NCBI RefSeq assembly: GCF_001889045.1
Contig: NZ_CP018155.1
Coordinates: forward strand, 2,854,001 to 2,918,000
From: Tenacibaculum todarodis
GTDB lineage: Bacteria; Bacteroidota; Bacteroidia; Flavobacteriales; Flavobacteriaceae
Length of the DNA: 64,000 nt
Direction: 5' to 3'
Positions within the stretch are counted from its first letter, which is position 1. Each line of letters begins with the position of its first letter. The translations under genes were made by a program, and so were the position numbers. Shown in pieces: positions 35,899 to 45,262 of this stretch. A model generated the notes under the pieces. The model was not told the origin of the DNA. It did no database searches and was given only the letters and a program-made list of their open reading frames with translations.

Positions 35899-36660
35899 AT
35901 GAGTTTCAAAAATCCAAAATTAACAGTAGTTGGAGCTGGTCCTGGAGATATAGATTTAATCACAGTAAAAGCAATTAAAGTCTTAAAAACTGCGGATGTA
36001 GTTTTATATGACGCTTTGGTTAATGAAGAATTATTGTCATATATAAACCCAGAAGCTGAACAAATTTTTGTTGGAAAGCGAAGAGGTTGTTATAAGTATC
36101 AACAAGAACAGATTAATGAATTAATTGTTGCTCGTGCAAAAACGCACGGACATGTAGTTCGTTTAAAAGGTGGAGATCCTTTTATTTTTGGTAGAGGTGC
36201 AGAAGAAATGGAATATGCAGCAGATTTTGGAGTAGAAACCGCTATGGTTCCAGGAATTTCATCTTCATTAGCAGTTCCTGCATATCAAAATATACCAGTT
36301 ACTAAACGTGGTAGCGCAGAAAGTTTTTGGGTAATTACAGGTACAACAAAAGAGCATAAATTATCGAAAGATGTTGCATTGGCAGCAAAATCGAATGCGA
36401 CGGTTGTTGTATTAATGGGAATGGGGAAATTGCCAGAAATCATACAATTGTTTCAACAAGAAAATAAAAATGATTTACCAGTTGCAATTATTCAAAACGG
36501 AACAAGAAGTAACGAAAAAGTTGGAATTGGAACGGTTGATACAATTATAGATATTGTAAAAGAACAAGAATTAAGCAATCCTGCAATTATAATTTTGGGT
36601 GAAGTTGTAAAACATAGAGCAGTTTTAGCAAATGTTCAACAAGAATTTGCAAATATTTAA
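35899..36660 (+). CDS. cobA: Uroporphyrinogen-III C-methyltransferase (SUMT)
   Basis: Makes precorrin-2 from uroporphyrinogen III with two SAM, the first step to siroheme. The 253 residues show TVVGAGPGDIDLITVKA at the N-terminus, RLKGGDPFIFGRG, and PGISSSLAVPAYQNIPVTKRG, all typical of SUMT. It is a stand-alone methyltransferase; the dehydrogenase/chelatase half of CysG is encoded by the next gene. Confidence 0.94.
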   Translation: MSFKNPKLTVVGAGPGDIDLITVKAIKVLKTADVVLYDALVNEELLSYINPEAEQIFVGKRRGCYKYQQEQINELIVARAKTHGHVVRLKGGDPFIFGRGAEEMEYAADFGVETAMVPGISSSLAVPAYQNIPVTKRGSAESFWVITGTTKEHKLSKDVALAAKSNATVVVLMGMGKLPEIIQLFQQENKNDLPVAIIQNGTRSNEKVGIGTVDTIIDIVKEQELSNPAIIILGEVVKHRAVLANVQQEFANI

Positions 36661-36672
36661 AGGGATAGAATT

Positions 36673-37248
36673 ATGGAACAAAACGAACTATATCCTATCT
36701 TTTTAAAAACACAACAGCTAGAAACGCTAATTATTGGTGGAGGTTTTGTAGCATTAGAAAAGTTGTCTTTTTTATTAAAATCGAGTCCGAACTCTAAAGT
36801 AACCATGGTTTCTCCTTTTTTTAGGGAAGAAACAAAAGAGTTAGCAAACAAATTCGGAATTAAAATGATTGTTGATGGTTATAATAATTCCTATTTAAAA
36901 GACAAACACATTGTAGTTGCAACAACTGATAAAGTTGAAGTTAATATTCAGGTCTATAAAGATTGCAAAGAACAAAAGATATTGGTAAATGTTGCTGATA
37001 ATCCGCCATATTGCGATTTTTATATGGGCGGAATTGTAACCAAAGGAAATGTAAAAGTAGCCATTTCTACAAACGGAAAATCGCCAACAACAGCCAAAAG
37101 ATTACGTCAGTTTTTTGAGGAAGTAATTCCAGATAATATTGATGATTTAGTACAAAATTTAAATAAATACAGAAAAACCCTTAAAGGAGATTTTGAGGAT
37201 AAAGTTGAAAAACTAAACGAATTCACAAAAAGTTTGGTTGAAAAATAA
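36673..37248 (+). CDS. Precorrin-2 dehydrogenase / sirohydrochlorin ferrochelatase
   Basis: 191 residues matching the N-terminal part of CysG (Met8p family): LYPIFLKTQQLETLIIGGGFVA-type NAD-binding start, PPYCDFYMGGIVTKGNVKVAISTNGKSPTTAKRLR in the middle (shown in parts, conserved Ser-Thr-x-Gly-x-S-P). Completes siroheme for the upstream reductase. Twelve bases separate it from the methyltransferase gene. Confidence 0.88.
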   Translation: MEQNELYPIFLKTQQLETLIIGGGFVALEKLSFLLKSSPNSKVTMVSPFFREETKELANKFGIKMIVDGYNNSYLKDKHIVVATTDKVEVNIQVYKDCKEQKILVNVADNPPYCDFYMGGIVTKGNVKVAISTNGKSPTTAKRLRQFFEEVIPDNIDDLVQNLNKYRKTLKGDFEDKVEKLNEFTKSLVEK

Positions 37249-37254
37249 AAAAAA

Positions 37255-38310
37255 ATGATTACAACAGATATACTAATAATAGGAGCAGGACCAACAGGAT
37301 TATTTACAATTTTTGAAGCTGGTTTATTAAAATTAAAGTGTCATTTAATTGATGCATTACCACAACCTGGTGGGCAATGTTCAGAAATTTATCCGAAAAA
37401 ACCTATTTATGATATTCCTGCATATCCAGAAATTTTAGCAGGAGATTTAACAGATAAGTTGTTAGAACAAACAAAACAATTTGAACCTGGTTTTACGCTA
37501 GGAGAAAGAGCAGAAACAATAGACAAACAAGATGATGGAACTTTTATTGTAACCACAAATAAAGGAACAAAACATCATGCTAAAATAGTTGCAATTGCAG
37601 GTGGTTTAGGTTCTTTTGAGCCAAGAAAACCAAAAATTGAAAATCTGGAAAAATTTGAAGATAATGGTGTGGAATACATTATTAAAGAACCAGAATTATA
37701 TAGAGATAAAAAAGTAGTTATTTCTGGAGGTGGAGATTCTGCTTTAGATTGGGCAATTTTCTTATCAGATGTTGCTTCAGAAGTAACGTTAATTCATAGA
37801 AGAAATGAGTTTAGAGGCGCGTTAGATTCTGTAGAAAAAGCACAAGAATTAAAAAATCTAGGAAAAATAAATATTATAACTCCTGCAGAAGTAAAAGGAA
37901 TTTTAGGTACCGATAAAGTAACTGGAGTTGCCGTAGAAAAGAAAGGAGAAGATGCATTTATTATAGACACAGATCACTTTATTCCGCTTTTTGGATTGTC
38001 TCCAAAGCTAGGTCCAATAGGTAATTGGGGCTTAGAAATAGAGAAAAATGCCATAAAAGTTAATAACGCTTTAGATTATCAAACCAACATTCCTGGAGTG
38101 TATGCAATTGGTGATGTAAACACCTATCCTGGAAAATTAAAATTGATTTTATGTGGATTTCACGAGGCTACTTTAATGTGTCAAAGTGCGTACAAACGTA
38201 TTTTTCCAGATAAGAAGTATGTTATGAAATATACAACAGTTGGTGGTGTAGAAGGTTTCGATGGAACAAAAAAAGAAGCGCCAAAAGCGGTAGTAAAAGC
38301 AATTCAATAG
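37255..38310 (+). CDS. Ferredoxin-NADP+ reductase, thioredoxin-reductase-like type
   Basis: 351 residues; FAD motif IIGAGPTGLFTIFEAG, PGGQCSEIYP, NADPH-binding SGGGDSALDWA and C-terminal FAD motif YAIGDVNTYPGKLKLI. The redox-active CxxC of thioredoxin reductases is absent, which defines the FNR type 2 group. Probably supplies electrons through the following 2Fe-2S ferredoxin to sulfite reductase. Confidence 0.9.
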   Translation: MITTDILIIGAGPTGLFTIFEAGLLKLKCHLIDALPQPGGQCSEIYPKKPIYDIPAYPEILAGDLTDKLLEQTKQFEPGFTLGERAETIDKQDDGTFIVTTNKGTKHHAKIVAIAGGLGSFEPRKPKIENLEKFEDNGVEYIIKEPELYRDKKVVISGGGDSALDWAIFLSDVASEVTLIHRRNEFRGALDSVEKAQELKNLGKINIITPAEVKGILGTDKVTGVAVEKKGEDAFIIDTDHFIPLFGLSPKLGPIGNWGLEIEKNAIKVNNALDYQTNIPGVYAIGDVNTYPGKLKLILCGFHEATLMCQSAYKRIFPDKKYVMKYTTVGGVEGFDGTKKEAPKAVVKAIQ

Positions 38311-38322
38311 CATGTTTTTAGA

Positions 38323-38404
38323 AGCTATTTCCAGCTTTCAGCACTCGCTTTTTTTGCCTGAAAAAGGCAAAAAAGAGCTCAGACAAATGCTTCAATCTGG
38401 GCTA
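38323..38404 (+). repeat. Intergenic repeat related to the GGCGTTAC family, copy D
   Basis: CCAGCTTTCAGCACTCGC, hairpin TTTTTTTGCC/GGCAAAAAA, then GAGCTCAGACAAATGCTTC and AATCTGGGCTA. The words GCACTC and CAGACAAA-GCTTC match copy B, but the outer ends differ, so it looks like a second subfamily. Lies between the reductase and ferredoxin genes and can act as a hairpin barrier. Confidence 0.6.
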
Positions 38405-38513
38405 AACTTGTTTGAAACAATTTGTTTCTTTTCATGTTCTTTACCTATAAATATATAATTTACATTGTTAGGTTTGCTTAACTTTGCAGACAATATCAAT
38501 AAAAGAAAAGTAG

Positions 38514-38843
38514 ATGCAAGACATCAATATTAAAATAACAGACAGAAATGGCGTAACACATGATGTAGTTGCACCAACAGACATGGCAATGAACCTAATG
38601 GAGGTTGTTCGTTCTTACGAATTAGCAGAAGAAGGAACTATTGGTATTTGTGGAGGCGCAGCAATGTGTGCATCTTGTCAATGTTATATTGAATCTGATC
38701 ACCAGTTGCCAGAAATGTCAGATGATGAAGATGCAATGTTAGCAGAAGCTTTTGATGTTGAAGATAATAGCCGATTAGGTTGTCAAATACAAATGACACC
38801 AGAAATTAATGGTTTAGAAGTGGTTTTAGCTCCAGAATCTTAA
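38514..38843 (+). CDS. 2Fe-2S ferredoxin, adrenodoxin/Isc type
   Basis: 109 residues with cluster ligands C46, C52, C55 and C90 ([10 protein letters not shown]...LGCQI). A TAnnTTTG-like box (TAACTTTG, 38479-38486) lies 28 bp upstream, so it may have its own start in addition to read-through. Context makes it the likely electron carrier between the preceding reductase and sulfite reductase; a role in Fe-S assembly is an alternative because the sequence type is shared with Isc ferredoxins. Confidence 0.9.
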   Translation: MQDINIKITDRNGVTHDVVAPTDMAMNLMEVVRSYELAEEGTIGICGGAAMCASCQCYIESDHQLPEMSDDEDAMLAEAFDVEDNSRLGCQIQMTPEINGLEVVLAPES

Positions 38844-38854
38844 ACTACTTAGAC

Positions 38855-39613
38855 ATGAAAGAGGTAGCGCCCAAAATAGGATTAAAGAATTACAGCATGT
38901 GTTTAAAAGACGCTGTAGAAATCTTTACAAAAGAGTTGATAAATTGCCTTTTTGATGAAAATTATCAACAAGAAAAAGGAACAGCAACTAAAAATAAATT
39001 TTTCAAAATTTTAGAAAGATTATCAATTGAAAACAAAGATTGTTTTTGGTTAGATTTTGAGAGTTCATTCAAAGAAATAAGAAGAAAGTTAGATTTAGAC
39101 GCAGTATTTGCTTTAAATAGCGATCCAGCGGCAAAAAGTTTAAGAGAAATTTATTTAGCATATCCTGGTTTTTATGCAATTGCCGTTTACAGGTTAAGTC
39201 ATCAATTATTAAAACAAGAAATCCCTGTTTTACCAAGAATGATGAGTGAATTTGCACATGGATTAACAGGGACAGATATTCATCCTGGAGCACAAATTGG
39301 AGACTCATTCTTTATAGATCATGCAACAGGAATTGTAATTGGAGAAACCACTGTTATAAAAAACAATGTAACCATTTTTCAGGGAGTTACTTTAGGTGGA
39401 ATTCAGGTAAAGAAAAGTCTGGCTTCTACAAAAAGACATCCAACAATAGAAAATAATGTAACAATTTATGCAAATGCAACTATTCTTGGTGGAGATGTTG
39501 TAATTGGAGAAAACTCAATTATTGGAGCTAATGTTTGTGTTACAGAATCAATTCCAAAAGACGTAATTGTTATTGAAAAATTGGAAAATAAAATTATTAA
39601 AAAAACAAGATGA
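38855..39613 (+). CDS. cysE: Serine O-acetyltransferase
   Basis: Makes O-acetylserine. The 252 residues have the N-terminal helical domain and a C-terminal left-handed beta-helix: [20 protein letters not shown] with catalytic His, GVTLGGI and the hexapeptide region to [11 protein letters not shown]. Starts 11 bp after the ferredoxin gene and is followed by cysteine synthase. Confidence 0.93.
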   Translation: MKEVAPKIGLKNYSMCLKDAVEIFTKELINCLFDENYQQEKGTATKNKFFKILERLSIENKDCFWLDFESSFKEIRRKLDLDAVFALNSDPAAKSLREIYLAYPGFYAIAVYRLSHQLLKQEIPVLPRMMSEFAHGLTGTDIHPGAQIGDSFFIDHATGIVIGETTVIKNNVTIFQGVTLGGIQVKKSLASTKRHPTIENNVTIYANATILGGDVVIGENSIIGANVCVTESIPKDVIVIEKLENKIIKKTR

Positions 39614-39669
39614 AACCGACATGATTAAAAAAACCATTAAAACAGTTTAAGATTTTTTTAATTATCAAA

Positions 39670-39683
39670 GGTCACATGTGACC
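39670..39683. promoter_or_regulatory. 14-bp perfect palindrome before cysM
   Basis: GGTCACATGTGACC is fully self-complementary and lies 26 bp before the cysM start. It resembles a binding site for a dimeric regulator (Crp/Fnr-like half-sites in inverted order), but the protein is unknown. Confidence 0.45.
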
Positions 39684-39708
39684 AATAATAAAGTATAAAA
39701 ATAAGCAC

Positions 39709-40599
39709 ATGAAAACAAAAAGTATCATAGATTTTGTTGGAAATACACCTTTGGTGGAAGTTCAAAATATTTTACAAAAAGAAGGTGTAAAGTTATTGTT
39801 AAAGTTAGAAGGGAATAATCCTGGAGGTAGTGTTAAAGATAGAGCTGCTTACAACATGATTAATGAAGCTATCCAAAGAAAAAACATAAGAGTAGGAGAT
39901 ACTTTAGTAGAAGCAACTAGTGGAAATACGGGTATTGCATTAGCTTTAATGGCAAAAGTTTTGGGTGTGAATATGGTTTTGGTTTTACCAGAAAATTCAA
40001 CCGAAGAAAGAATAAAAACTATGCGTTCTTATGGTGCGGAAGTAGTTCTTACACCTAAAGAATTAGGTATGGAAGGTTCTAGAGATTATGCCTTAAAGTT
40101 AAAATATAAAAAAGGGTACTTTAGGTTGAATCAGTTTGATAATACAGACAATTCTAAAGCACATTATAAAACTACAGGTCCTGAAATTTGGAGAGATACT
40201 GAAGGAGAAGTTACTCACTTTGTATCAGCAATGGGAACTACAGGAACAATAATGGGAGTTTCAGATTATTTAAAAGAACAAAATGATAATATAACTATTG
40301 TTGGGGCGCAACCAAAAGAAGGTTCAAAAATACCTGGAATAAGAAAATGGACAGACGATTATGTTCCGGCTATTTTCAATGCTTCTAAAGTAGATAAAGT
40401 TATAGAAGTTAGTGAAGAAGAGGCAAAAGCTATGACACAAAGATTAGCAGCCGAAGAAGGAATTTTTGCTGGTATGAGCAGTGGAGGAGCTGTTGCAACT
40501 GCGCTAAAAGTTGCTAACCAAATAGAAAAAGGAGTAATAGTTGCAATTATTTGCGATAGAGGAGATAGATACTTGTCATCAACTTTATTTGAAAAATAA
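39709..40599 (+). CDS. cysM: Cysteine synthase, CysM type
   Basis: PLP enzyme making cysteine from O-acetylserine and sulfide. The 296 residues contain PLP Lys43 (GGSVKDRAAY), the SGNTGIALALMAK loop and EGSKIPGIRKW, which point to the CysM rather than CysK branch. Separated from cysE by 95 bp with a perfect palindrome, so it may be separately controlled. A SAM-I riboswitch and the metH genes follow. Confidence 0.93.
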   Translation: MKTKSIIDFVGNTPLVEVQNILQKEGVKLLLKLEGNNPGGSVKDRAAYNMINEAIQRKNIRVGDTLVEATSGNTGIALALMAKVLGVNMVLVLPENSTEERIKTMRSYGAEVVLTPKELGMEGSRDYALKLKYKKGYFRLNQFDNTDNSKAHYKTTGPEIWRDTEGEVTHFVSAMGTTGTIMGVSDYLKEQNDNITIVGAQPKEGSKIPGIRKWTDDYVPAIFNASKVDKVIEVSEEEAKAMTQRLAAEEGIFAGMSSGGAVATALKVANQIEKGVIVAIICDRGDRYLSSTLFEK

Positions 40600-40677
40600 T
40601 TTATTTGCTCGTATATAATTATGAAAATAAAAAAATAGTACGTTTATTTGTGCTTTAGTTCATACTCTTATTGATAC

Positions 40678-40799
40678 GTTATCACGAAAGGCAGAGGGAT
40701 TAGACCCGTTGAAGCCTTAGCAACCCTTTTCTTTAATTAGAAAAAGAAGGTGCTACATTCTACAAGTTTTACCAAACTTGACAGATAACAGCGAAAAGA
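40678..40799 (+). promoter_or_regulatory. SAM-I (S-box) riboswitch upstream of metH
   Basis: Core sequences CGAAAGGCAGAGGGATTAGA, CCCGTTGAAGCCTTAGCAAC and GAAGGTGCTACATTC, closed by GTTATC (40678-40683)/GATAAC (40794-40799). P4 hairpin CAAGTTT/AAACTTG is present. No terminator separates it from the ATG at 40839, only 39 bases away, so sequestration of the start region is the likely mode. No clear promoter box upstream was found. Confidence 0.92.
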
Positions 40800-40838
40800 A
40801 CACCTTTCCTGATGACATACTGATAAAAAATATCAAAC

Positions 40839-41840
40839 ATGTCGAACATACATACAGAAATAAAAAAAAGAATCCTTGTGCTAGATGGCGCAATGGGTAC
40901 AATGCTTCAAGAATATAAATTCTCTGAAGGAGATTTTCGTGGAGAACGGTTTAAGGATTATCCATCTCCGCTTCAAGGGAATAATGATTTACTTTCACTT
41001 ACGCAGCCAGAAGCAATCAAAACAATTCATGCAAAATATTTTGAGGCTGGAGCTGATATTATTGAAACCAATACTTTTTCTGGGACTACCATTGCTATGG
41101 CAGATTATAATATGCAAGACTTAGTGTATGAGTTAAATTATCAATCAGCAAAAATAGCCAAAGAAGTTGCTGAAGAATTTACAGCGAAAGAACCTCATAA
41201 ACCTCGTTTTGTAGCGGGTTCAATTGGACCAACAAACAGAACGGCAAGTATGTCTCCAGATGTTAATGATCCTGGTTACAGAGCAGTAACTTTTAATGAA
41301 TTACGCATTGCTTATAAACAACAAACAGAAGCTTTAATTGATGGAGGTGTAGATTTGTTATTAGTAGAAACTGTGTTTGATACCTTAAACGCAAAAGCGG
41401 CTTTATTTGCTATTGAAGAGGTGAAAGATGAAAGAGGTATTGAGATTCCAATAATGTTAAGTGGAACTATAACGGATGCCTCAGGAAGAACTTTATCTGG
41501 TCAAACAGCAGAAGCTTTTTTAATTTCAGTATCTCACATTCCATTATTAACGGTTGGCTTTAATTGTGCTTTGGGTGCAAATTTATTACAGCCACATTTA
41601 GAGGCAATTGCAAGTAAAACCAATTTCGGAATTTCAGCACATCCAAATGCAGGATTACCAAATGCTTTTGGAGAATACGATGAAACCCCAGAAGAAATGG
41701 GAGAACAAATTGAAGAATATTTAAAGAAAGATTTAATAAATATTATTGGAGGTTGTTGCGGTACAAGTCCGGCTCATATAAACGTGATAGCAAATATTGC
41801 AGCTAAATACAAACCTCGTAAATCTGTCATTCCTGCGTAG
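40839..41840 (+). CDS. metH: Methionine synthase, homocysteine-binding part (split MetH, N-terminal gene)
   Basis: 333 residues covering only the homocysteine methyltransferase domain of Met[27 protein letters not shown] and zinc ligands in [10 protein letters not shown] and [11 protein letters not shown]. The rest of MetH is encoded by the gene at 42145, with an unrelated gene between. The last codons (SVIPA-stop) come from an intergenic repeat at 41826. Controlled by the SAM-I riboswitch directly upstream. Confidence 0.93.
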   Translation: MSNIHTEIKKRILVLDGAMGTMLQEYKFSEGDFRGERFKDYPSPLQGNNDLLSLTQPEAIKTIHAKYFEAGADIIETNTFSGTTIAMADYNMQDLVYELNYQSAKIAKEVAEEFTAKEPHKPRFVAGSIGPTNRTASMSPDVNDPGYRAVTFNELRIAYKQQTEALIDGGVDLLLVETVFDTLNAKAALFAIEEVKDERGIEIPIMLSGTITDASGRTLSGQTAEAFLISVSHIPLLTVGFNCALGANLLQPHLEAIASKTNFGISAHPNAGLPNAFGEYDETPEEMGEQIEEYLKKDLINIIGGCCGTSPAHINVIANIAAKYKPRKSVIPA

Positions 41841-41849
41841 GTAGGAATT
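41826..41849 (+). repeat. GTCATTCC-type repeat, copy 3, overlapping the end of metH-N
   Basis: GTCATTCCTGCGTAGG then TAGGAATT, an imperfect hairpin followed by a T run. The in-frame stop TAG (41838) lies inside it, so the repeat supplies the last residues of the gene. Confidence 0.6.
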
Positions 41850-41863
41850 TTTTAATTTAAAAT

Positions 41864-42145
41864 ATGATTTTAGAAGTAGCAATTTTAAATGTAAAAGAAG
41901 GGTTATCGAAAGATTTTGAAGCTAATTTTAAAATAGCGGAAAAGATAATTTCATCAATGAAAGGATATATTTCTCATCAGTTAAAGAAATGTATAGAAGA
42001 AGAAAATAAATATATTTTATTAGTGAATTGGGAAACCTTAGAAGATCACGAAATCGGATTTAGAAAATCGAGTGAATACCAAGAATGGAAAAACTTATTA
42101 CATCATTTTTATGAACCTTTTCCAACAGTAGAACATTATAAGTAA
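41864..42145 (+). CDS. Antibiotic-biosynthesis-monooxygenase (ABM) fold protein
   Basis: 93 residues matching the small ABM dimeric alpha/beta-barrel fold ([51 protein letters not shown]). Such proteins include quinone or heme-degrading oxygenases, but many have no known activity. It is inserted between the two halves of methionine synthase, overlapping the second half by one base (TAATG), so it is translated with them. Confidence 0.85.
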   Translation: MILEVAILNVKEGLSKDFEANFKIAEKIISSMKGYISHQLKKCIEEENKYILLVNWETLEDHEIGFRKSSEYQEWKNLLHHFYEPFPTVEHYK

Positions 42146-44820
42146 TGAAAGTAAAACAATCGAAATACATGCGTTTATCGGGATTAGAACCTCTAATTTT
42201 GAATGAAAACAGTAATTTTATAAATGTTGGTGAACGTACTAATGTTGCGGGTTCTCGTAAATTTTTACGATTAATCAAAGAAGAAAAATTTGATGAAGCG
42301 TTAGCAATTGCAAGACATCAAGTAGATGGAGGAGCACAAATTGTCGATATTAATATGGATGATGGTTTAATTGATGGAAAAGAATCAATGGTTCGTTTCT
42401 TAAATTTAATTGCTGCAGAACCTGATATTTGTAGAGTGCCAATGATGATTGATAGTTCTAAATGGGAAATTATTGAGGCTGGTTTACAAGTTGTTCAAGG
42501 AAAATGTGTTGTAAATTCAATATCACTTAAGGAGGGTGAAGATAAATTTATTTGGGAGGCAACACAAATAAAACGTTACGGAGCTGCTGTAATTGTAATG
42601 GCTTTTGATGAAGTTGGACAAGCAGATAATTACGAGCGTAGAATTGAAATTGCACAAAGATCTTATAATGTTTTAGTAAACAAAGTTGGTTTTCCTTCTG
42701 AAGATATAATATTCGATTTAAATATATTTCCTGTTGCAACAGGAATGGATGAACACAGAAGAAATGCTATCGATTTTATAGAAGCAACAAAATGGGTTAG
42801 AGAAAATCTAGAAAATGTTTCTGTAAGTGGAGGTGTAAGTAATGTGTCGTTTTCTTTTAGGGGAAACAATGGAGTTCGTGAAGCAATGCACTCTGTATTT
42901 TTGTACTATGCTATTCAAGCTGGTATGAATATGGGAATTGTAAATCCCGCCTTATTGGAAGTTTATGATGATATTCCTAAAGATTTATTAGAACACGTTG
43001 AAGATGTAATTCTTGACAGAAGAGAAGATGCAACAGAACGTTTATTGGATTTTGCTGAAACTGTAAAAGGTTCTAAAAAAGAGAAAACGGTAGATTTATC
43101 TTGGAGAGAAAACGCTTTACAAGACAGAATTACACATGCTTTGGTAAAAGGAATTGATGCTTTTATTATTGAAGATGTAGAGGAAGCAAGACAAGTTGCA
43201 GATAAACCAATTGAAGTTATTGAAGGTAATTTAATGGCAGGAATGAATGTGGTTGGAGATTTATTTGGAGCAGGAAAAATGTTTTTGCCGCAAGTAGTAA
43301 AATCTGCTCGTGTAATGAAAAAAGCGGTAGGTTATTTAAATCCGTTTATTGAAGCCGAGAAAGGAGAAGAACAACAAGCACTTGGTAAAATTTTAATGGC
43401 AACTGTAAAAGGTGATGTACATGATATTGGTAAAAATATTGTGTCTGTTGTTTTGGGTTGTAACAATTACGAAATTGTAGATTTAGGTGTAATGGTTCCG
43501 CCAGAAAAAATTATTGAAGCTGCAAAAAGAGAAAATGTAGATGCCATTGGTTTAAGTGGATTAATTACGCCTTCTTTAGATGAAATGGTGTATTTAGCCA
43601 AAGAAATGGAACGTCAAAATTTTGAATTGCCATTATTAATTGGTGGTGCAACAACATCTAAAGCACATACAGCTGTTAAGATTGATACGCAATATAAAAA
43701 TGCAGTGGTTCATGTAAATGATGCTTCTAGAGCAGTTACTGTTGTGGGTGATTTATTAAATAAGAAAACAAATAATCAATACGTTGCTGATTTAAAGAAA
43801 AATTATGATGAATTTAGAACCAAGTTTTTAAAACGAGGGAAAGAAAAATCATATATTTCTATTGATGAAGCTCGTAAACGCAAATATAGAATCGATTGGG
43901 AAACATCAGAAATTGTAAAACCTAAAGAATTAGGAATTCAGACTTTAGAACAATTAAGTTTAAAAGAATTGGTGCCTTTTATAGATTGGAGTCCGTTTTT
44001 TAGAAGTTGGGATTTGCATGGAAAATTTCCAGCTATTTTAACGGATGAAGTTGTTGGTGAACAAGCATCAATAATGTATGAAGAAGCACAAGCAATGATT
44101 GAAGAAATTATTGCAAAACAATTGTTAAAACCAAAAGCAATTTTTGGTTTGTTTGAAGCAAATTCTATCAATGAAGATGATATTTCTGTTCAGAAAAAAG
44201 GAGAAGAAATAGCCGTTTTTAGAACGTTACGTCAACAATTAAAGAAAAGAGAAGGAATTCCTAATCATGCTTTGGCTGACTTTATTGCTCCAAAAGAATC
44301 TGGTAAAACAGATTATATGGGTGCTTTTTGTGTTGGAATTTTTGGAGCTCAAGAATTAGCAGATAGTTACAGAGCAAAAGAAGACGATTATAACGGAATA
44401 ATGGCACAAGCAATTGCTGACCGTTTTGCAGAAGCATTTGCAGAATATTTGCACAAACAAATTAGAACAAAACATTGGGGTTATGCTTCAGAAGAAACGT
44501 TATCTAATGACGATTTAATTAAAGAAAGTTACAAAGGAATTAGACCTGCACCAGGTTATCCTGCATGTCCAGATCACTTAGAAAAAGAAACAATTTGGGA
44601 TTTGTTAGATGTTGAAAATAAGATTGGTGTAAAATTAACGGAAAGTTTAGCAATGTGGCCAGCAGCAGCAGTTTCGGGATATTATTTTGCCAATAAAGAA
44701 TCTAAATACTTTGGTTTAGGTAAAATTACAGATGATCAAGTAAGTGATTATTCAACAAGAAAAGGAATTAAAAAAGAAAAGGCTAGAAAATGGTTGCACC
44801 CAAATATAGCAGACCAATAA
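42145..44820 (+). CDS. metH: Methionine synthase, folate-, cobalamin- and activation-domain part
   Basis: 891 residues: pterin-binding domain (about 8-280, [14 protein letters not shown]), cobalamin-binding cap and B12 domain with the [16 protein letters not shown] motif (axial His) about 420-560, and the C-terminal SAM-binding activation domain ([12 protein letters not shown]). Together with the N-terminal gene it makes a complete cobalamin-dependent enzyme. The organism therefore needs or makes cobalamin; no metE is in this window. Confidence 0.94.
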   Translation: MKVKQSKYMRLSGLEPLILNENSNFINVGERTNVAGSRKFLRLIKEEKFDEALAIARHQVDGGAQIVDINMDDGLIDGKESMVRFLNLIAAEPDICRVPMMIDSSKWEIIEAGLQVVQGKCVVNSISLKEGEDKFIWEATQIKRYGAAVIVMAFDEVGQADNYERRIEIAQRSYNVLVNKVGFPSEDIIFDLNIFPVATGMDEHRRNAIDFIEATKWVRENLENVSVSGGVSNVSFSFRGNNGVREAMHSVFLYYAIQAGMNMGIVNPALLEVYDDIPKDLLEHVEDVILDRREDATERLLDFAETVKGSKKEKTVDLSWRENALQDRITHALVKGIDAFIIEDVEEARQVADKPIEVIEGNLMAGMNVVGDLFGAGKMFLPQVVKSARVMKKAVGYLNPFIEAEKGEEQQALGKILMATVKGDVHDIGKNIVSVVLGCNNYEIVDLGVMVPPEKIIEAAKRENVDAIGLSGLITPSLDEMVYLAKEMERQNFELPLLIGGATTSKAHTAVKIDTQYKNAVVHVNDASRAVTVVGDLLNKKTNNQYVADLKKNYDEFRTKFLKRGKEKSYISIDEARKRKYRIDWETSEIVKPKELGIQTLEQLSLKELVPFIDWSPFFRSWDLHGKFPAILTDEVVGEQASIMYEEAQAMIEEIIAKQLLKPKAIFGLFEANSINEDDISVQKKGEEIAVFRTLRQQLKKREGIPNHALADFIAPKESGKTDYMGAFCVGIFGAQELADSYRAKEDDYNGIMAQAIADRFAEAFAEYLHKQIRTKHWGYASEETLSNDDLIKESYKGIRPAPGYPACPDHLEKETIWDLLDVENKIGVKLTESLAMWPAAAVSGYYFANKESKYFGLGKITDDQVSDYSTRKGIKKEKARKWLHPNIADQ

Positions 44821-44867
44821 AATGTTATTAGGAGAAAGAATGACGAAGTAATTTTTTGTTAAATAAT

Positions 44868-44894
44868 AGATTGCTTCACTTTGTTCGCAATGAC
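44868..44894 (-). repeat. GTCATTGC-type repeat, copy 4 (minus orientation)
   Basis: On the minus strand GTCATTGCGAACAAAGTGAA then GCAATCT, a variant of the common GTCATTGCGA...GCAATCT repeat. A second GTCATTC word is at 44834-44844. Part of the 442-base gap 44821-45262. Confidence 0.55.
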
Positions 44895-44908
44895 GCAGGC
44901 AAACAAGT

Positions 44909-45064
44909 TGCGTTAGCGATTGCAGTGGCATCCTTTTTATTTTCAACTTGTTTCAGTATCTATCATAAAAAAATAAAATTAGTTCTAAATAAGAAAAGAT
45001 ACTGAAACAAGTTAAGCATAAATAAAAAGATATAACGAAAAGCGCGACCTGAAAGGTAACGCCC
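44909..45064 (-). repeat. GGCGTTAC...AACGC intergenic repeat, copy C
   Basis: On the minus strand GGGCGTTACCTTTCAGGTCG and CTTTTCGTTATATC at one end and GGATGCCACTGCAATC then GCTAACGCA at the other, matching copy A at both ends. The middle has a perfect 16-bp inverted repeat, AACTTGTTTCAGTATC (44945-44960) and its complement (44998-45013). Confidence 0.7.
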
Positions 45065-45151
45065 AAAAGAAATAATTAATTAACAATTAATTTTATTTAA
45101 ACTAACAACTAATAAAAGAAGAAATAAGAGTTTTGCAGGAAAATAAATCAG

Positions 45152-45238
45152 ATGAAAAAACATAGGTTAGAGTTCGTATTCTTTCTAAAGCTTTTAACAT
45201 TAACTATTACTGCATTAACAATTGCCTATTTCTTCTAA
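45152..45238 (+). CDS. Possible 28-residue membrane microprotein
   Basis: ATG at 45152, TAA at 45236. Basic start (MKKHRLEF) then one hydrophobic stretch (LLTLTITALTIAYFF) able to span a membrane. It ends 24 bp before metF on the same strand. It might be a real small protein or chance; conservation would decide. Confidence 0.4.
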   Translation: MKKHRLEFVFFLKLLTLTITALTIAYFF

Positions 45239-45262
45239 AGAATTGAAAATAAATTCAGCTAG

